Source: JAZKHT01 sp040385245
GTDB lineage: Bacteria > Pseudomonadota > Alphaproteobacteria > Rhodobacterales > Rhodobacteraceae
Direction of reading: 5' to 3'
Length of the DNA: 64,000 bases
Assembly: GCA_040385245.1 (NCBI GenBank)
Contig: JAZKHT010000007.1
Location: 186,001 to 250,000 of the forward strand
Shown: positions 23,666 through 31,991 of the stretch, one piece after another
Numbering within the stretch: position 1 is the first letter of the stretch
Layout: the number at the start of each line of letters is the position of its first letter
The notes under the pieces: generated by a model
Database searches by the model: none
What the model was told of the DNA's origin: nothing
The model's input: the letters and a program-made list of their open reading frames with translations, nothing else
Position numbers and translations under genes: made by a program

Positions 23666-24568
23666 TCAGTTGAAAACGCGGCTGGGGTGCAACTCCCCCG
23701 CCTTGTAGATGCCCACGGCGATAGCGCGGCCCTGATAGCTTGCCCAGGCCTCGTCGCCGTATTGCGCGGTGGAGGTGATGACCATGCCGGGGTTACCATT
23801 CTTCAGGCGGGCGGCACCTTCGGGGGTGCAGGGCAGTTCGGGCAGGTCCAGCAGCCCCAGTTCCAGCGGTTTCAGCCAGTGGTCCAGGTCTTCGGTTCGG
23901 GCAAGGCGGTCAATCTCGTCCAGACTGATCCCTTCGTCGGCGGTAAAGGGGCCGGACCAGACCCGGCGCAACCATTGCACATGCCCAAGGCAGCCCAACG
24001 CCTGCCCCAGATCGCGCGCGATGGACCGGACATAGCCACCCTTGCCGCAGACCATTTCCAACTCCACATGGTCGGTATCCGGGCGGTTGATCATCGTCAG
24101 GCTTTCCACCCACAGCGGGCGGGCGGCGATGTCCATCGCCTCGCCCTGACGGGCAAGGTCATAGGCGCGTTCGCCGTCGATCTTGACGGCCGAAAACTGC
24201 GGCGGAACTTGCAGGATGTCGCCACGAAAGGCAGCCAATGCGGCTTCGATCTGCGCATCGGTGGGGCGTTGGTCGGATGTCGCGATCACCGTGCCTTCGG
24301 CGTCGTCCGTGGCAGTGGCAGCGCCAAATCTCACTACAAAGCGATAGCATTTCAGCGCGTCGGTGACATAAGGCACGGTCTTTGTCGCCTCGCCCAGTGC
24401 CACGGCCAAAACGCCGGTGGCGGCTGGGTCAAGCGTGCCGGCGTGCCCGGCCTTTTGGGCCTGAAACGCCCATTTCACCTTGTTCACCACAGCGGTGGAG
24501 GTGATCCCGGCAGGCTTGTCCACGACCAGCCAGCCCGACACCACCCTGCCCTTTTTCGTGCGCGCCAT
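23666..24568 (-). CDS. truB: tRNA pseudouridine-55 synthase TruB
   Basis: 300 residues. WLVVDKPAGITSTAVVNKVKW opens the catalytic domain, and the catalytic Asp lies in GHAGTLDPAATGVLAVALG. SAVKIDGERAYDLARQGE and MVCGKGGYVRSIARDLGQ are further TruB signatures. It makes pseudouridine 55 in the T-loop of tRNAs. ATG 24568 (MARTKKGR) is chosen over 24580 as the family norm. In most proteobacteria truB follows rbfA directly; here a glycosidase-like gene lies between. Confidence 0.97.
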   Translation of the reverse strand: MARTKKGRVVSGWLVVDKPAGITSTAVVNKVKWAFQAQKAGHAGTLDPAATGVLAVALGEATKTVPYVTDALKCYRFVVRFGAATATDDAEGTVIATSDQRPTDAQIEAALAAFRGDILQVPPQFSAVKIDGERAYDLARQGEAMDIAARPLWVESLTMINRPDTDHVELEMVCGKGGYVRSIARDLGQALGCLGHVQWLRRVWSGPFTADEGISLDEIDRLARTEDLDHWLKPLELGLLDLPELPCTPEGAARLKNGNPGMVITSTAQYGDEAWASYQGRAIAVGIYKAGELHPSRVFN

Positions 24569-24619
24569 GATCCGCCCCAATCTGCAAAGCCCGCCTGCTA
24601 TCGGCCCCGGCGGGCAGCG

Positions 24620-25342
24620 TCAACCGCGCGGCACCACAAGGCCGACAATCGGCCCCATCGGAAAGCCGATATCGCTGCGCCCGATCCCCGGCGCGTGCAG
24701 CCGCGAGATGGACCCATCAAGATACAACGCGTTCGGCAGGTTCAGCCCATCCCGGAACAGGCGGGCGAAGGCATGAAACGTCACCGAGCGATCCGAAATC
24801 GCAAAGACCGCCCGCGATCCGTCGGCGCTGACCCCCACACCGTTGCGGATATAGCGCGATGTGCTGCTCGGCAGAAAGCGCGGATGCAAATCGCCGTCGA
24901 TCACCAGCATCGGCCCCGATTGGGTGGCATACCGGCAGGCCGGGGGATTGGCCGCAAAGGTGCGTGTTTCGATCACGGCAAAGCTGTTGCCCCAGCAGAA
25001 CACTCCGTTCGGCAGCAGGCCAAAGTTGCCCGGCCCATCGCGCGTGACAAGTGGGGTTTGCGCAACGCCATCTTCGACATACAGGCCCAATGGGCTGCGG
25101 TCGGGGGCAAACATCCCGGCGTTCATCGCAAAGTCCAGGCGCAGGCCCTGCGGTTCCAGAACCGCGTCAACGGCATTGAAGCTGCCAAGAATCCCGTCAG
25201 GCCCGGTGTGGAACAGGCGCAAATCGTCGCCAATTGCCACCTCGCACAGGGTGTAGGGGGTGCCGTCAAAGACCGTCGAAGTGCAGGCGGCAGACGCGCC
25301 CTGCGGCAGCAGAAGGGCGATCAGCAAGGCCGCCAACCGCAT
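24620..25342 (-). CDS. Phosphodiester glycosidase (NAGPA/DUF2233) family exported protein
   Basis: 240 residues with an N-terminal signal peptide (RLAALLIALLLPQGASA). LDFAMNAGMFAPDRSPLGLYVEDG, YATQSGPMLVIDG, GVGVSADGSRAVFAISD and ALYLDGSIS are the family blocks. Named after the mammalian uncovering enzyme; bacterial members are poorly characterised periplasmic proteins that may act on phosphodiester-linked sugars. The start is five bases after the rbfA stop and it sits between rbfA and truB, so it is likely co-transcribed with them. No functional link to ribosome maturation is obvious. Confidence 0.82.
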   Translation of the reverse strand: MRLAALLIALLLPQGASAACTSTVFDGTPYTLCEVAIGDDLRLFHTGPDGILGSFNAVDAVLEPQGLRLDFAMNAGMFAPDRSPLGLYVEDGVAQTPLVTRDGPGNFGLLPNGVFCWGNSFAVIETRTFAANPPACRYATQSGPMLVIDGDLHPRFLPSSTSRYIRNGVGVSADGSRAVFAISDRSVTFHAFARLFRDGLNLPNALYLDGSISRLHAPGIGRSDIGFPMGPIVGLVVPRG

Positions 25343-25347
25343 CGGTA

Positions 25348-25791
25348 TCAGTCCGCCCCGCCGTCGGCGTCGTCGGCGTCACCCGCGTCATCACGGGCGG
25401 CGATGTCGCGCTGGACGGTCGCATCTGAAAACAGACGGCGGGTTTCATCCAGACGATCAAACGTTTCATCCGGGCGGAAACGCAGGTCGGGGGCGTATTT
25501 CAGCGTCATTTCAGACGACACACGGCGGCGCAGTTCGTATTTGTTGCGGGCAAGGGCGGCAATCGCCTCTTCCACCGACGCGCCACCCATCAGCGGCATG
25601 ACATAGACCGTCGCGACCTTCAGGTCGTTTGACATCGACACTTCGCCCACGGTGATCGACATGCGGTTCAGGTCAGGGTCGTGGATTTCGGCCCGGTTCA
25701 GCATGTCGGACAGGGTGCGGCGGATCAGCTCGCCCACGCGAAGCTGGCGCTGCGATGGGCCGGAGCCCGCGGAGGAACGCTTGTTTGCCAT
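25348..25791 (-). CDS. rbfA: Ribosome-binding factor A
   Basis: 147 residues. GPSQRQLRVGELIRRTLSDMLNRAEIHDPDL, ITVGEVSMSNDLKVATVYVMPL and MTLKYAPDLRFRPDETFDR are clear RbfA blocks. An acidic tail (DDAGDADDADGG) is extra relative to E. coli. RbfA aids late 30S maturation near the 16S 5' end. ATG 25791 (MANKRSS) is preferred; ATG 25800 would add three residues. It is divergent from dapB. Confidence 0.95.
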   Translation of the reverse strand: MANKRSSAGSGPSQRQLRVGELIRRTLSDMLNRAEIHDPDLNRMSITVGEVSMSNDLKVATVYVMPLMGGASVEEAIAALARNKYELRRRVSSEMTLKYAPDLRFRPDETFDRLDETRRLFSDATVQRDIAARDDAGDADDADGGAD

Positions 25792-25886
25792 TTCGCCCAT
25801 GTAGGCGCTTTTGCCGGTGCCTGCAACGGCGGGCTTTGCAGATGCCGCGCGGGCGGCTAAAGCGGGGAAAACCAAAGGGGCGCGCC

Positions 25887-26696
25887 ATGACTGATTTGCC
25901 GGGTATCGTGATCACCGGGGCCTCGGGCCGGATGGGGCAGATGTTGATCCGCCTGCTGGCCGGATCGGACAAGGCACGGCTGGTCGGCTGCGTCGTACGC
26001 AGCGGGCATGATTGGGTGGGTCGTGATTTGGGCGCTTGCATGGGCGGCGCCCCGGTCGGGGTGCTGGTGACGGATGACCCCTTGGAGGCCTTTGCCAAAG
26101 CGCAGGCAGTCATCGACTTTACCGCCCCGGCCGCGACTGTGGAATTTGCGGCACTGGCCGCACAGGCGCGCGCCGTCCACGTGATCGGCACGACGGGGCT
26201 GGAGGCGGCGCATCTGGCGCGGATTGACGCCGCAGCGCATCACGCCGTGATCGTGCGGGCAGGGAACATGTCGCTGGGGGTCAACCTACTGGTGCGGCTG
26301 ACGCAAAAAGTGGCGGCGGCGCTGGATGCCGACTGGGATGTCGAGGTGGTCGAAGCGCATCACCGCATGAAGGTGGATGCGCCGTCCGGCACGGCACTGA
26401 TGTTGGGACAGGCCGCCGCCGACGGGCGCGGGGTCGCACTGGACGACGCGCGGGTGTCGGGTCGCGACGGGATCACTGGCGCGCGGGCGCGTGGCACCAT
26501 CGGGTTCAGCGCGATCCGGGGCGGGGATATCGTGGGCGAACATGACGTGATCTTTGCCGCGGATGGCGAGCGCATCGTCCTGCGCCACATCGCCACCGAC
26601 CGCGCAATCTTTGCGCGCGGGGCGCTGCGCGCCGCCGTCTGGGGGCAGGGGCAAAAGCCGGGACAGTATGACATGATGGATGTGCTGGGGCTGTAG
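25887..26696 (+). CDS. dapB: 4-hydroxy-tetrahydrodipicolinate reductase
   Basis: 269 residues. The nucleotide-binding start is IVITGASGRMGQ, and the catalytic/substrate motif is VVEAHHRMKVDAPSGTA (His-His and Lys). GNMSLGVNLLVRL and the C-terminal AAVWGQGQKPGQYDMMDVLGL complete the family pattern. It catalyses the NAD(P)H reduction step of the diaminopimelate/lysine pathway. ATG 25887 is preceded by AAAGGGG. It is divergent from rbfA across about 95 bases. Confidence 0.96.
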   Translation: MTDLPGIVITGASGRMGQMLIRLLAGSDKARLVGCVVRSGHDWVGRDLGACMGGAPVGVLVTDDPLEAFAKAQAVIDFTAPAATVEFAALAAQARAVHVIGTTGLEAAHLARIDAAAHHAVIVRAGNMSLGVNLLVRLTQKVAAALDADWDVEVVEAHHRMKVDAPSGTALMLGQAAADGRGVALDDARVSGRDGITGARARGTIGFSAIRGGDIVGEHDVIFAADGERIVLRHIATDRAIFARGALRAAVWGQGQKPGQYDMMDVLGL

Positions 26697-26706
26697 GGCG
26701 CGTCAG

Positions 26707-26736
26707 TGATCCGGTAACGTTTCTGTGGCGTATCTG
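26707..26736 (+). promoter_or_regulatory. Candidate RpoE-type promoter upstream of the small secreted protein
   Basis: TGATCC at 26707-26712 is followed after 18 bases by TATCTG at 26731-26736. This spacing and -35 are the same as in the two promoters of the RpoE-ChrR intergenic region, though the -10 shares only the TA. It lies 24 bases before the start at 26760. A TGATCC-N18-TA match is expected about twice in the window by chance, so support is moderate. Confidence 0.35.
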
Positions 26737-26759
26737 TGGGCTGAACAAAGGAGCTTTCC

Positions 26760-27113
26760 ATGCTACGCGCCCTGCCCCTGCTGTTGCTGACCGCCCTGCC
26801 CGCCCATGCGGACGCGTTTTCGCGCATCACGGACCGGGATGCCTTTGTCGGCACCGTCGCGGACAAGGAACTGCGGCTGGGAATGTTCGGCGTTTCACTG
26901 AAAGTCTTCGGCGATGGAACAATCACAGGCAGCGCCCTTGGCTGGGACGTGACAGGCGAATGGGCGTGGCAGGACGGCTATTTCTGCCGCGAGATGGATT
27001 GGAGCGGGTATCCCATCCCGATGAACTGCCAGTTGGTCGAAACGGCAGGCGACGAGATTCGGTTCACCGTCGACAAAGGCGTGGGCGACAGCGCGTCGTT
27101 CCGACTGCGCTAA
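26760..27113 (+). CDS. Small exported protein of unknown function
   Basis: 117 residues with a signal peptide (LRALPLLLLTALPAHAD, cleavage near residue 18). The mature part is rich in Trp and aromatic residues (DVTGEWAWQDGYFCREMDWSG) and has two Cys (YFCREM, PMNCQL) that could pair. I do not recognise a named family. An AAAGGAG site precedes ATG 26760. It has a candidate RpoE-like promoter upstream, and its stop overlaps the stop of the convergent DUF1674 gene. Confidence 0.75.
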   Translation: MLRALPLLLLTALPAHADAFSRITDRDAFVGTVADKELRLGMFGVSLKVFGDGTITGSALGWDVTGEWAWQDGYFCREMDWSGYPIPMNCQLVETAGDEIRFTVDKGVGDSASFRLR

Positions 27114-27289
27114 AAGTCGATCGCAAGCCCCTTCTTCTCCCAATCGCCATAGCGGACAGGCTCGGGCCCGTTGCGGCCACCCAGTTCAGGCGGCAGGTCG
27201 GTGGGTTTGGCGGTGCGGCGACGCTCTGCCGCCTCGGCCAGGGCGCGCTGCGCCTCGGGCGGCAGGTCGGGTGTTGGGTCTGTGGTCAC
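27110..27289 (-). CDS. DUF1674 protein (SdhAF4-like)
   Basis: 59 residues from a GTG start, which has AAGGAAAG five bases upstream. The C-terminus PELGGRNGPEPVRYGDWEKK followed by GLAIDF is the strongly conserved DUF1674 block. Eukaryotic members (SdhAF4) help assemble the flavoprotein subunit of succinate dehydrogenase; bacterial function is inferred from that. The TAG stop (27110-27112) overlaps the TAA stop (27111-27113) of the convergent secreted-protein gene. It is divergent from rsmB. Confidence 0.85.
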   Translation of the reverse strand: MTTDPTPDLPPEAQRALAEAAERRRTAKPTDLPPELGGRNGPEPVRYGDWEKKGLAIDF

Positions 27290-27358
27290 GGCTGCTTTCC
27301 TTGTGCCTTCGCAGGTGTTGATATACGCCCCAAGGCCAAAGCAACAAGGGTTGGTGGC

Positions 27359-28615
27359 ATGGCGGCAGAAGGTCTGGCAGCGCGGGCAGCGGCGGTTGGT
27401 CTGTTGGGGGCCGTGCTGGACGAGGGGCAACTGCTGGGTCAGGTGCTTGTCGATCCGCAGGGACCGTTGGCGGGGCTGACCCCGTCCGACAGGGCGCGGG
27501 CGCAGCGGCTGGCCACAGCGGTGCTGCGGCAGGTGGAACCGGTGGACCGGGTTCTGGCCCCGCATCTGCGCAAATCACCGCCCCGCATGGTGCGCAATGT
27601 GCTGCGGTTGGCGGTGGTGGAACTGTCGCTGGGTACAGCCGCGCATGGGGTGGTCAATGCTGCGGTGGAAATCGTGCGGCGCGGCAAGCGCACCGCACCG
27701 ATGGCCGGGCTGGTGAACGCGGTTCTGCGCAAGATCGAGGGCAACCCGTTGGCGGGACAACCGGTGCAGAAAATGCCCCGATGGCTGCGTCAGCCGCTGG
27801 TGCACGCCTATGGCCGCGATGCGGTTGCCGCGATGGAGGCGGTGCAGGCCCGCCCCGCCCCGCTGGACCTGACGGTGCGAACAGGGGCCGAGGTGCCAGA
27901 GGGCACGATGTTGCCCACAGGCAGCCTGCGGTTGGGGGATGTGGGGCAAATCTCGGGCCTGCCCGGTTATGCGGCGGGCGGTTGGTGGGTGCAGGACGCC
28001 GCCGCAGCGCTGGCCGTTCCGCTGCTGGCCCCGAAAGGTGGCGAGCGGGTGCTGGACCTGTGTTCCGCACCGGGGAGCAAGACGCTGCAACTCGCCGCCG
28101 CCAGGGCCGAGGTGACGACACTGGATGCATCCGAGGTGCGGATGGGTCGGGTGATCGAAAACCTTGCCCGTACAGGGTTACCCGCGCGGGTTGTCATTGC
28201 GGATGCGTTGGACTGGGTGGCGGATGCGCCATTCGACGCAGTGCTGCTGGACGCACCCTGTTCGGCCACAGGCACATTGCGGCGGCATCCCGATCTGCCG
28301 TTTGTCAAAGACGGGTCAGAGTTGGCCGAATTGATCGCGCTGCAATCCGCGCTGATCGACCGGGCGCTGGGAATGGTGCGCCCCGGTGGGCGGGTGGTTT
28401 TCTGTACCTGTTCGCTGCTGCCGGACGAGGGCGAGGGGCAGTTGGCGGCGGCCCTGCTGCGCCATCCGGGGTTGGTGGTGGACCGGCCAGAAATGGCGGG
28501 GATCGACCCTGCTTGGATCACGGAACAGGGCGGGCTACGCTTGCGGCCCGATTACTGGGCCGATCTGGGCGGCATGGACGGGTTCTTCATGGTGCGGCTG
28601 AAGCGACCGGCGTAG
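27359..28615 (+). CDS. rsmB: 16S rRNA (cytosine-5-)-methyltransferase RsmB family
   Basis: 418 residues. The N-terminal third is a NusB-like RNA-binding domain. The SAM-binding Rossmann part has VLDLCSAPGSKTLQLA, and both catalytic cysteines are present: DAPCSATGTLRRHPD and VVFCTCSLLPDEGEGQ. It methylates C967-equivalent in 16S rRNA. ATG 27359 follows CAAGGG at 27345-27350; a longer open frame runs back over the DUF1674 gene and is not credible. A dispersed hairpin repeat follows 17 bases after the stop. Confidence 0.9.
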   Translation: MAAEGLAARAAAVGLLGAVLDEGQLLGQVLVDPQGPLAGLTPSDRARAQRLATAVLRQVEPVDRVLAPHLRKSPPRMVRNVLRLAVVELSLGTAAHGVVNAAVEIVRRGKRTAPMAGLVNAVLRKIEGNPLAGQPVQKMPRWLRQPLVHAYGRDAVAAMEAVQARPAPLDLTVRTGAEVPEGTMLPTGSLRLGDVGQISGLPGYAAGGWWVQDAAAALAVPLLAPKGGERVLDLCSAPGSKTLQLAAARAEVTTLDASEVRMGRVIENLARTGLPARVVIADALDWVADAPFDAVLLDAPCSATGTLRRHPDLPFVKDGSELAELIALQSALIDRALGMVRPGGRVVFCTCSLLPDEGEGQLAAALLRHPGLVVDRPEMAGIDPAWITEQGGLRLRPDYWADLGGMDGFFMVRLKRPA

Positions 28616-28631
28616 CGCCTTTCATCGGCGA

Positions 28632-28686
28632 CCGGGGGGTTTCACACCCCCCGGACCCCCCGTGGGATATTTGCGGGAAGAGGAAG
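28632..28686 (+). repeat. Dispersed hairpin-plus-tail repeat after rsmB
   Basis: CCGGGGGGT (28632-28640) and ACCCCCCGG (28646-28654) form a nine-base perfect hairpin. It is followed by a C-run and the tail GGGATATTTGCGGGAAGAGG starting at 28664. The tail matches those at 60814, 45770 (minus) and both arms at 23510. It fills the gap between the rsmB stop and the SDR stop. Confidence 0.8.
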
Positions 28687-28688
28687 GG

Positions 28689-29429
28689 CTATCTTGGGGC
28701 GAACAGGCGGTAGTAGGCCCAGTCGGGCAGGAATTGCGACAGACGGAACACCCACGAGAACAGGGTGGGAAAGCTGACCTTGAAGTGGTCCGTGTTCATG
28801 TGGTCGAACATGATCGCAGCGGCAGCTTCGGGTTCCATGATGAACGGCATGGTGAAATCGTTCTTGTCGGTCAGACGGGTGCGGATAAAACCGGGGTTGG
28901 CAAGCTGCACATCAATGCCTGTGCCGCGCAGATCAGCATACAGGGATTCCGCCAGCGACATCACACCCGCCTTTGATGCGCAGTAGCCAATGGCACCGGG
29001 CAGGCCACGAAAGCCTGACAGACTGCCGGTGATCACGACATGCCCGTTTCCACGCGCGACCATGCCGGGAAGTACCGCGCCCAGAACGCGGGCGCAGCCG
29101 GTCAGGTTGATGTCACACATCGCCTCGACCGCGTCGGCGTCCCATTCCGTTGCCTTGGTCGGCCAATAGACGCCTGCCAGAAAAATCACCCCGTCAATCG
29201 GGCCGATCCCGGCGGCGGCGGCGCGGACGGCGGCGCTGTCGGCCACATCCACCGGAACAGCGCGGGCGGGGCCGGGCAGGGTCGCAACCGCATCAGCCAG
29301 ACGATCCGCCGACCGCGCAGACAGGATCAGGTCGGCCCCCGCCCGCGAAAGCTTTTGCGCAAGCGCAAGGCCCAGGCCTTCGGACGCGCCCACCAGCCAA
29401 TAACGCTTGCCCTGCCACGCGCGCATCAT
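28689..29429 (-). CDS. Short-chain dehydrogenase/reductase (last gene of RpoE-linked operon)
   Basis: About 246 residues. The cofactor motif is VGASEGLGLALAQKL, the catalytic Ser in VVITGSLSGF, and the YxxxK pair in IGYCASKAGVMSLAE. It is a classical SDR; substrate unknown. C-terminal FKVSFPTLFSWVFRLSQFLPDW has a membrane-associated look. ATG 29429 or 29426 both overlap the DUF3833 stop. The five-gene order ending in an SDR matches what I recall for Rhodobacter sphaeroides RSP_1091-RSP_1087, next to rpoE-chrR. Confidence 0.87.
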   Translation of the reverse strand: MMRAWQGKRYWLVGASEGLGLALAQKLSRAGADLILSARSADRLADAVATLPGPARAVPVDVADSAAVRAAAAGIGPIDGVIFLAGVYWPTKATEWDADAVEAMCDINLTGCARVLGAVLPGMVARGNGHVVITGSLSGFRGLPGAIGYCASKAGVMSLAESLYADLRGTGIDVQLANPGFIRTRLTDKNDFTMPFIMEPEAAAAIMFDHMNTDHFKVSFPTLFSWVFRLSQFLPDWAYYRLFAPR

Positions 29430-29989
29430 GCCGGCACCTTGCGCAGGGTGGCGACCAGTTCGGCCACGGTCACCCCGAACTTGGTGAACTGGCTGCGGTT
29501 CATGATCGTGCCGTTTTCCATCAGATACATCCAATCCGTCACATCAAGGGTATGGCCCCCCGCCGCGTCGTCCAGCTTGATCCGGTAGCGCAATTGCACC
29601 CCCGCCCCTTCGGCACGCCCCTGACCTGTGCCCACCACATCGGGGGCCTCGGCGCGAATGCTGCCATCATTGCCAAGGTTCAGCGTCCACTGCCGATCCT
29701 GGGTGCGACCGGAGTCGTAGCGGAAGCGTTCCTTCAGAACGCCCGTGTTGCCGGTCCAGGTTCCCTCCATCTCGGCAACAAAGCGGGAGGAGACACGGCC
29801 CGTGGGGCCATAGATCACGCCTTCACACAGGATCGGGCCGTTAAGATGCGTCCGCAGATCAAACCGGGGGCCGGTGGCGGCAAGATCAGCGGGCTTTTGC
29901 GTGCGAAAGCCGATGACACGGGATTTTGCAACGATCAGCGCAAGTGTCAGGGCAACGCCGACGAACAGGGCAAACACAGGTGACATCAT
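29426..29989 (-). CDS. DUF3833 family protein
   Basis: 187 residues. A single N-terminal hydrophobic segment (SPVFALFVGVALTLALIVA) anchors or exports it. The remainder has the DUF3833 blocks GVIYGPTGRVSSRFVAEMEG, TLDVTDWMYLMENGTIMNRS and MNRSQFTKFGVTVAEL. Related lipocalin-like proteins are found beside lipid-modifying genes, which fits its operon, but no reaction is known. It overlaps both neighbours by ATGA, so it should be translated together with the MFS and SDR genes. Confidence 0.83.
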   Translation of the reverse strand: MMSPVFALFVGVALTLALIVAKSRVIGFRTQKPADLAATGPRFDLRTHLNGPILCEGVIYGPTGRVSSRFVAEMEGTWTGNTGVLKERFRYDSGRTQDRQWTLNLGNDGSIRAEAPDVVGTGQGRAEGAGVQLRYRIKLDDAAGGHTLDVTDWMYLMENGTIMNRSQFTKFGVTVAELVATLRKVPA

Positions 29990-31248
29990 TCCTTTGGTAT
30001 CCTTGTGGCAGCCAAAAGGGCGATGGCCAACAGCTTTAGCGCGCAAGGGACCAGCGCATACAGCAGGGACAGGGTGGCCAGCGCAGCCGCGCTGTTTTGC
30101 GCACCTGGGGTAAAGCCAGCGACAGACAGCGTGGGCAACAAGGTCGCCGCCGCAAGCGCCAGCGAAAGTTTGGAGACAAAGGACCACAGCCCGAAGGCAG
30201 CGCTTTCCCCACCCTGCCCCAGCGCGGCAAGGCGGCGGGCAAAGATCGCGGGCAGCAGGGTCATGTCTGCCCCCAAAGCCGCCCCCGATGCCGCGCAGAT
30301 CAGGGCAAAGGGCCACAGATCCCCCGCGCCCAGCGTCGCCGCGCCCAGAAAGGCCACGATGGCCAACGCCATGCCGATCAACAGCGCGGGGCGCGCGCCG
30401 ATGCGGCGGGCCAACGCGGACCACAGGGGGGTCGAGGTGGCGGCGGACAGAAAGAACAGCAGCAGCAACGGACCTTCGGCACCGGGGGCCTGCAGGCGGC
30501 TTTCGACGAAGAACAGGAACAGGGTCGATGTGACGGCAACAGGGGCCGCGTTCAACAGCGCGATCAGCAGCAGGCGACGCGCCAGCGGATCGGCCAACGC
30601 GGGACGAAACGCCGCGAAGATCGGGCCGTCAAACCCCGCGACACCCTTCCATTGGCCCCTCATCGCAAGGGTGGCCATCAGGGTGACAACGGCAAAGCCA
30701 ACGGCAAAGACGGCAAAGGGCGTATCGGTCAACCCGACAAGCGCCACCGGGGCGACAGCTGCCAAGGACACGCCGATGAGCGCCCCGCCTTCCCGCCAAC
30801 CGGCAAGGCGCAGGTGGCCGGTGGGGCCAAGCGTTTCCGCTTTGCCGACGCCTTCGGCATAAAAGCAGATCGTCAGGAAGGAAAAGCCGGTGAACAGAAC
30901 CGACAGGGTCAGCGCGAACCACACCAGTGGCGCGATCGGCGGGGTCACCGCAAACAGGCCCACCATGGCAAGCGCCATCGATGCCGCAGCAACGGCCACC
31001 CACAGCGGGCGACGGGCGCGCCCGCGTTCGGCCAGCCAGCCAAGCACAGGGTCCTGCACCACATCAAACAGGCGCAGCAGCGCCAGCGTGCCGCCTAGGG
31101 CGGCCAGACTGACACCATAGCTATCGACATAAAACTTCGGCGCATGGATATAGATCGGCAGGCCCGCCGCTGCGATCATGCCCGCGAACAGCGACCAGCC
31201 CGCCAGCCCGGCGCGTGGAAAGGCGGGCGTGGCAAGGGCGGCGGTCAT
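29986..31248 (-). CDS. MFS transporter, GPH (MelB-like) type
   Basis: 420 residues with about 12 hydrophobic segments. LALLRLFDVVQDPVLGWLAERGRARRPLWVAVAA is the GPH/MelB loop 2-3 signature with its Asp. LRLAGWREGGALIGVSLAA marks a later conserved loop. The cargo is unknown; sugars are usual for the family, but the lipid-oriented operon suggests something else. ATG 31248 overlaps the DUF1365 TGA. It is the middle gene of the RpoE-linked operon. Confidence 0.85.
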   Translation of the reverse strand: MTAALATPAFPRAGLAGWSLFAGMIAAAGLPIYIHAPKFYVDSYGVSLAALGGTLALLRLFDVVQDPVLGWLAERGRARRPLWVAVAAASMALAMVGLFAVTPPIAPLVWFALTLSVLFTGFSFLTICFYAEGVGKAETLGPTGHLRLAGWREGGALIGVSLAAVAPVALVGLTDTPFAVFAVGFAVVTLMATLAMRGQWKGVAGFDGPIFAAFRPALADPLARRLLLIALLNAAPVAVTSTLFLFFVESRLQAPGAEGPLLLLFFLSAATSTPLWSALARRIGARPALLIGMALAIVAFLGAATLGAGDLWPFALICAASGAALGADMTLLPAIFARRLAALGQGGESAAFGLWSFVSKLSLALAAATLLPTLSVAGFTPGAQNSAAALATLSLLYALVPCALKLLAIALLAATRIPKE

Positions 31249-31991
31249 GTGACGTCCTTGGTCGGCGGGGTCGGCCGGGGCCGATAGCCGACGCCCTTCA
31301 GCCGCAGTTTCAGCGCCTGCCAAAAGATCAGCGTCAACACTCGGCGCGACCCAAACGGGCGGCGCAGGCAGGCGCGCAGGATTGCGCCATTGGTCAAGGG
31401 CACGCGCGGGCCGATCAGGTTGGTAAAGATTCCGCCGCTGTCGGTGGAATAATCAATCCAGATGCCGATGCGGTCCTGCCGGATGTCAAAACGGAACCGA
31501 TATTGCCCAGCCACCGGCTGAAAGGGCGAGACGTGAAAGATCTTTTGCGCCTGCAGCGTGTCCTGTCGCGTGATCGGCGCACCGTTCGCGTGGTGGCACA
31601 GATAGCTGTGACGGTCGCCAAAGGTGTTCGACACCTCGGCGATCACGGCGCGCAGGTTGCCTTTGTGGTCGTAACATAGCCAGAACGACACCGGGTTGAA
31701 CACATGGCCCAGAACGCGTGGCTGGGCCAGCAGATGGATTACCCCCGCGTCGATGCCATGGGTGTCCAGCACGTGCCGCACCCACGCCGTGCCCTGACCC
31801 TGCCCCGGCGCGCCACCATGATCGACGTCGTGCAACGCGGTCACATTGGCGCGGTTGCGCGAAAACAGGCGCGGGCCAATGGACCGATCCGGGTCGAGCA
31901 GGACATAATCCACCGTGTAGCGAAAGCTGTTGGACACAGCCCCCTTGCGACCGTGAAACGTCTCTCCCCGGATCAGATCGACGGTGTTCAT
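31245..31991 (-). CDS. DUF1365 family protein
   Basis: 248 residues. HGRKGAVSNSFRYTVDYVLLD, LLAQPRVLGHVFNPVSFWLCYD and VSNTFGDRHSYLC are the DUF1365 signature blocks; FHVSPFQPVAGQYRFRFDI follows. DUF1365 proteins nearly always pair with the adjacent flavin amine oxidase and with cyclopropane-fatty-acid-synthase-like methyltransferases. In R. sphaeroides the orthologous pair has been connected with singlet-oxygen response and unusual fatty acids. ATG 31991 overlaps the oxidase stop. Confidence 0.85.
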   Translation of the reverse strand: MNTVDLIRGETFHGRKGAVSNSFRYTVDYVLLDPDRSIGPRLFSRNRANVTALHDVDHGGAPGQGQGTAWVRHVLDTHGIDAGVIHLLAQPRVLGHVFNPVSFWLCYDHKGNLRAVIAEVSNTFGDRHSYLCHHANGAPITRQDTLQAQKIFHVSPFQPVAGQYRFRFDIRQDRIGIWIDYSTDSGGIFTNLIGPRVPLTNGAILRACLRRPFGSRRVLTLIFWQALKLRLKGVGYRPRPTPPTKDVT

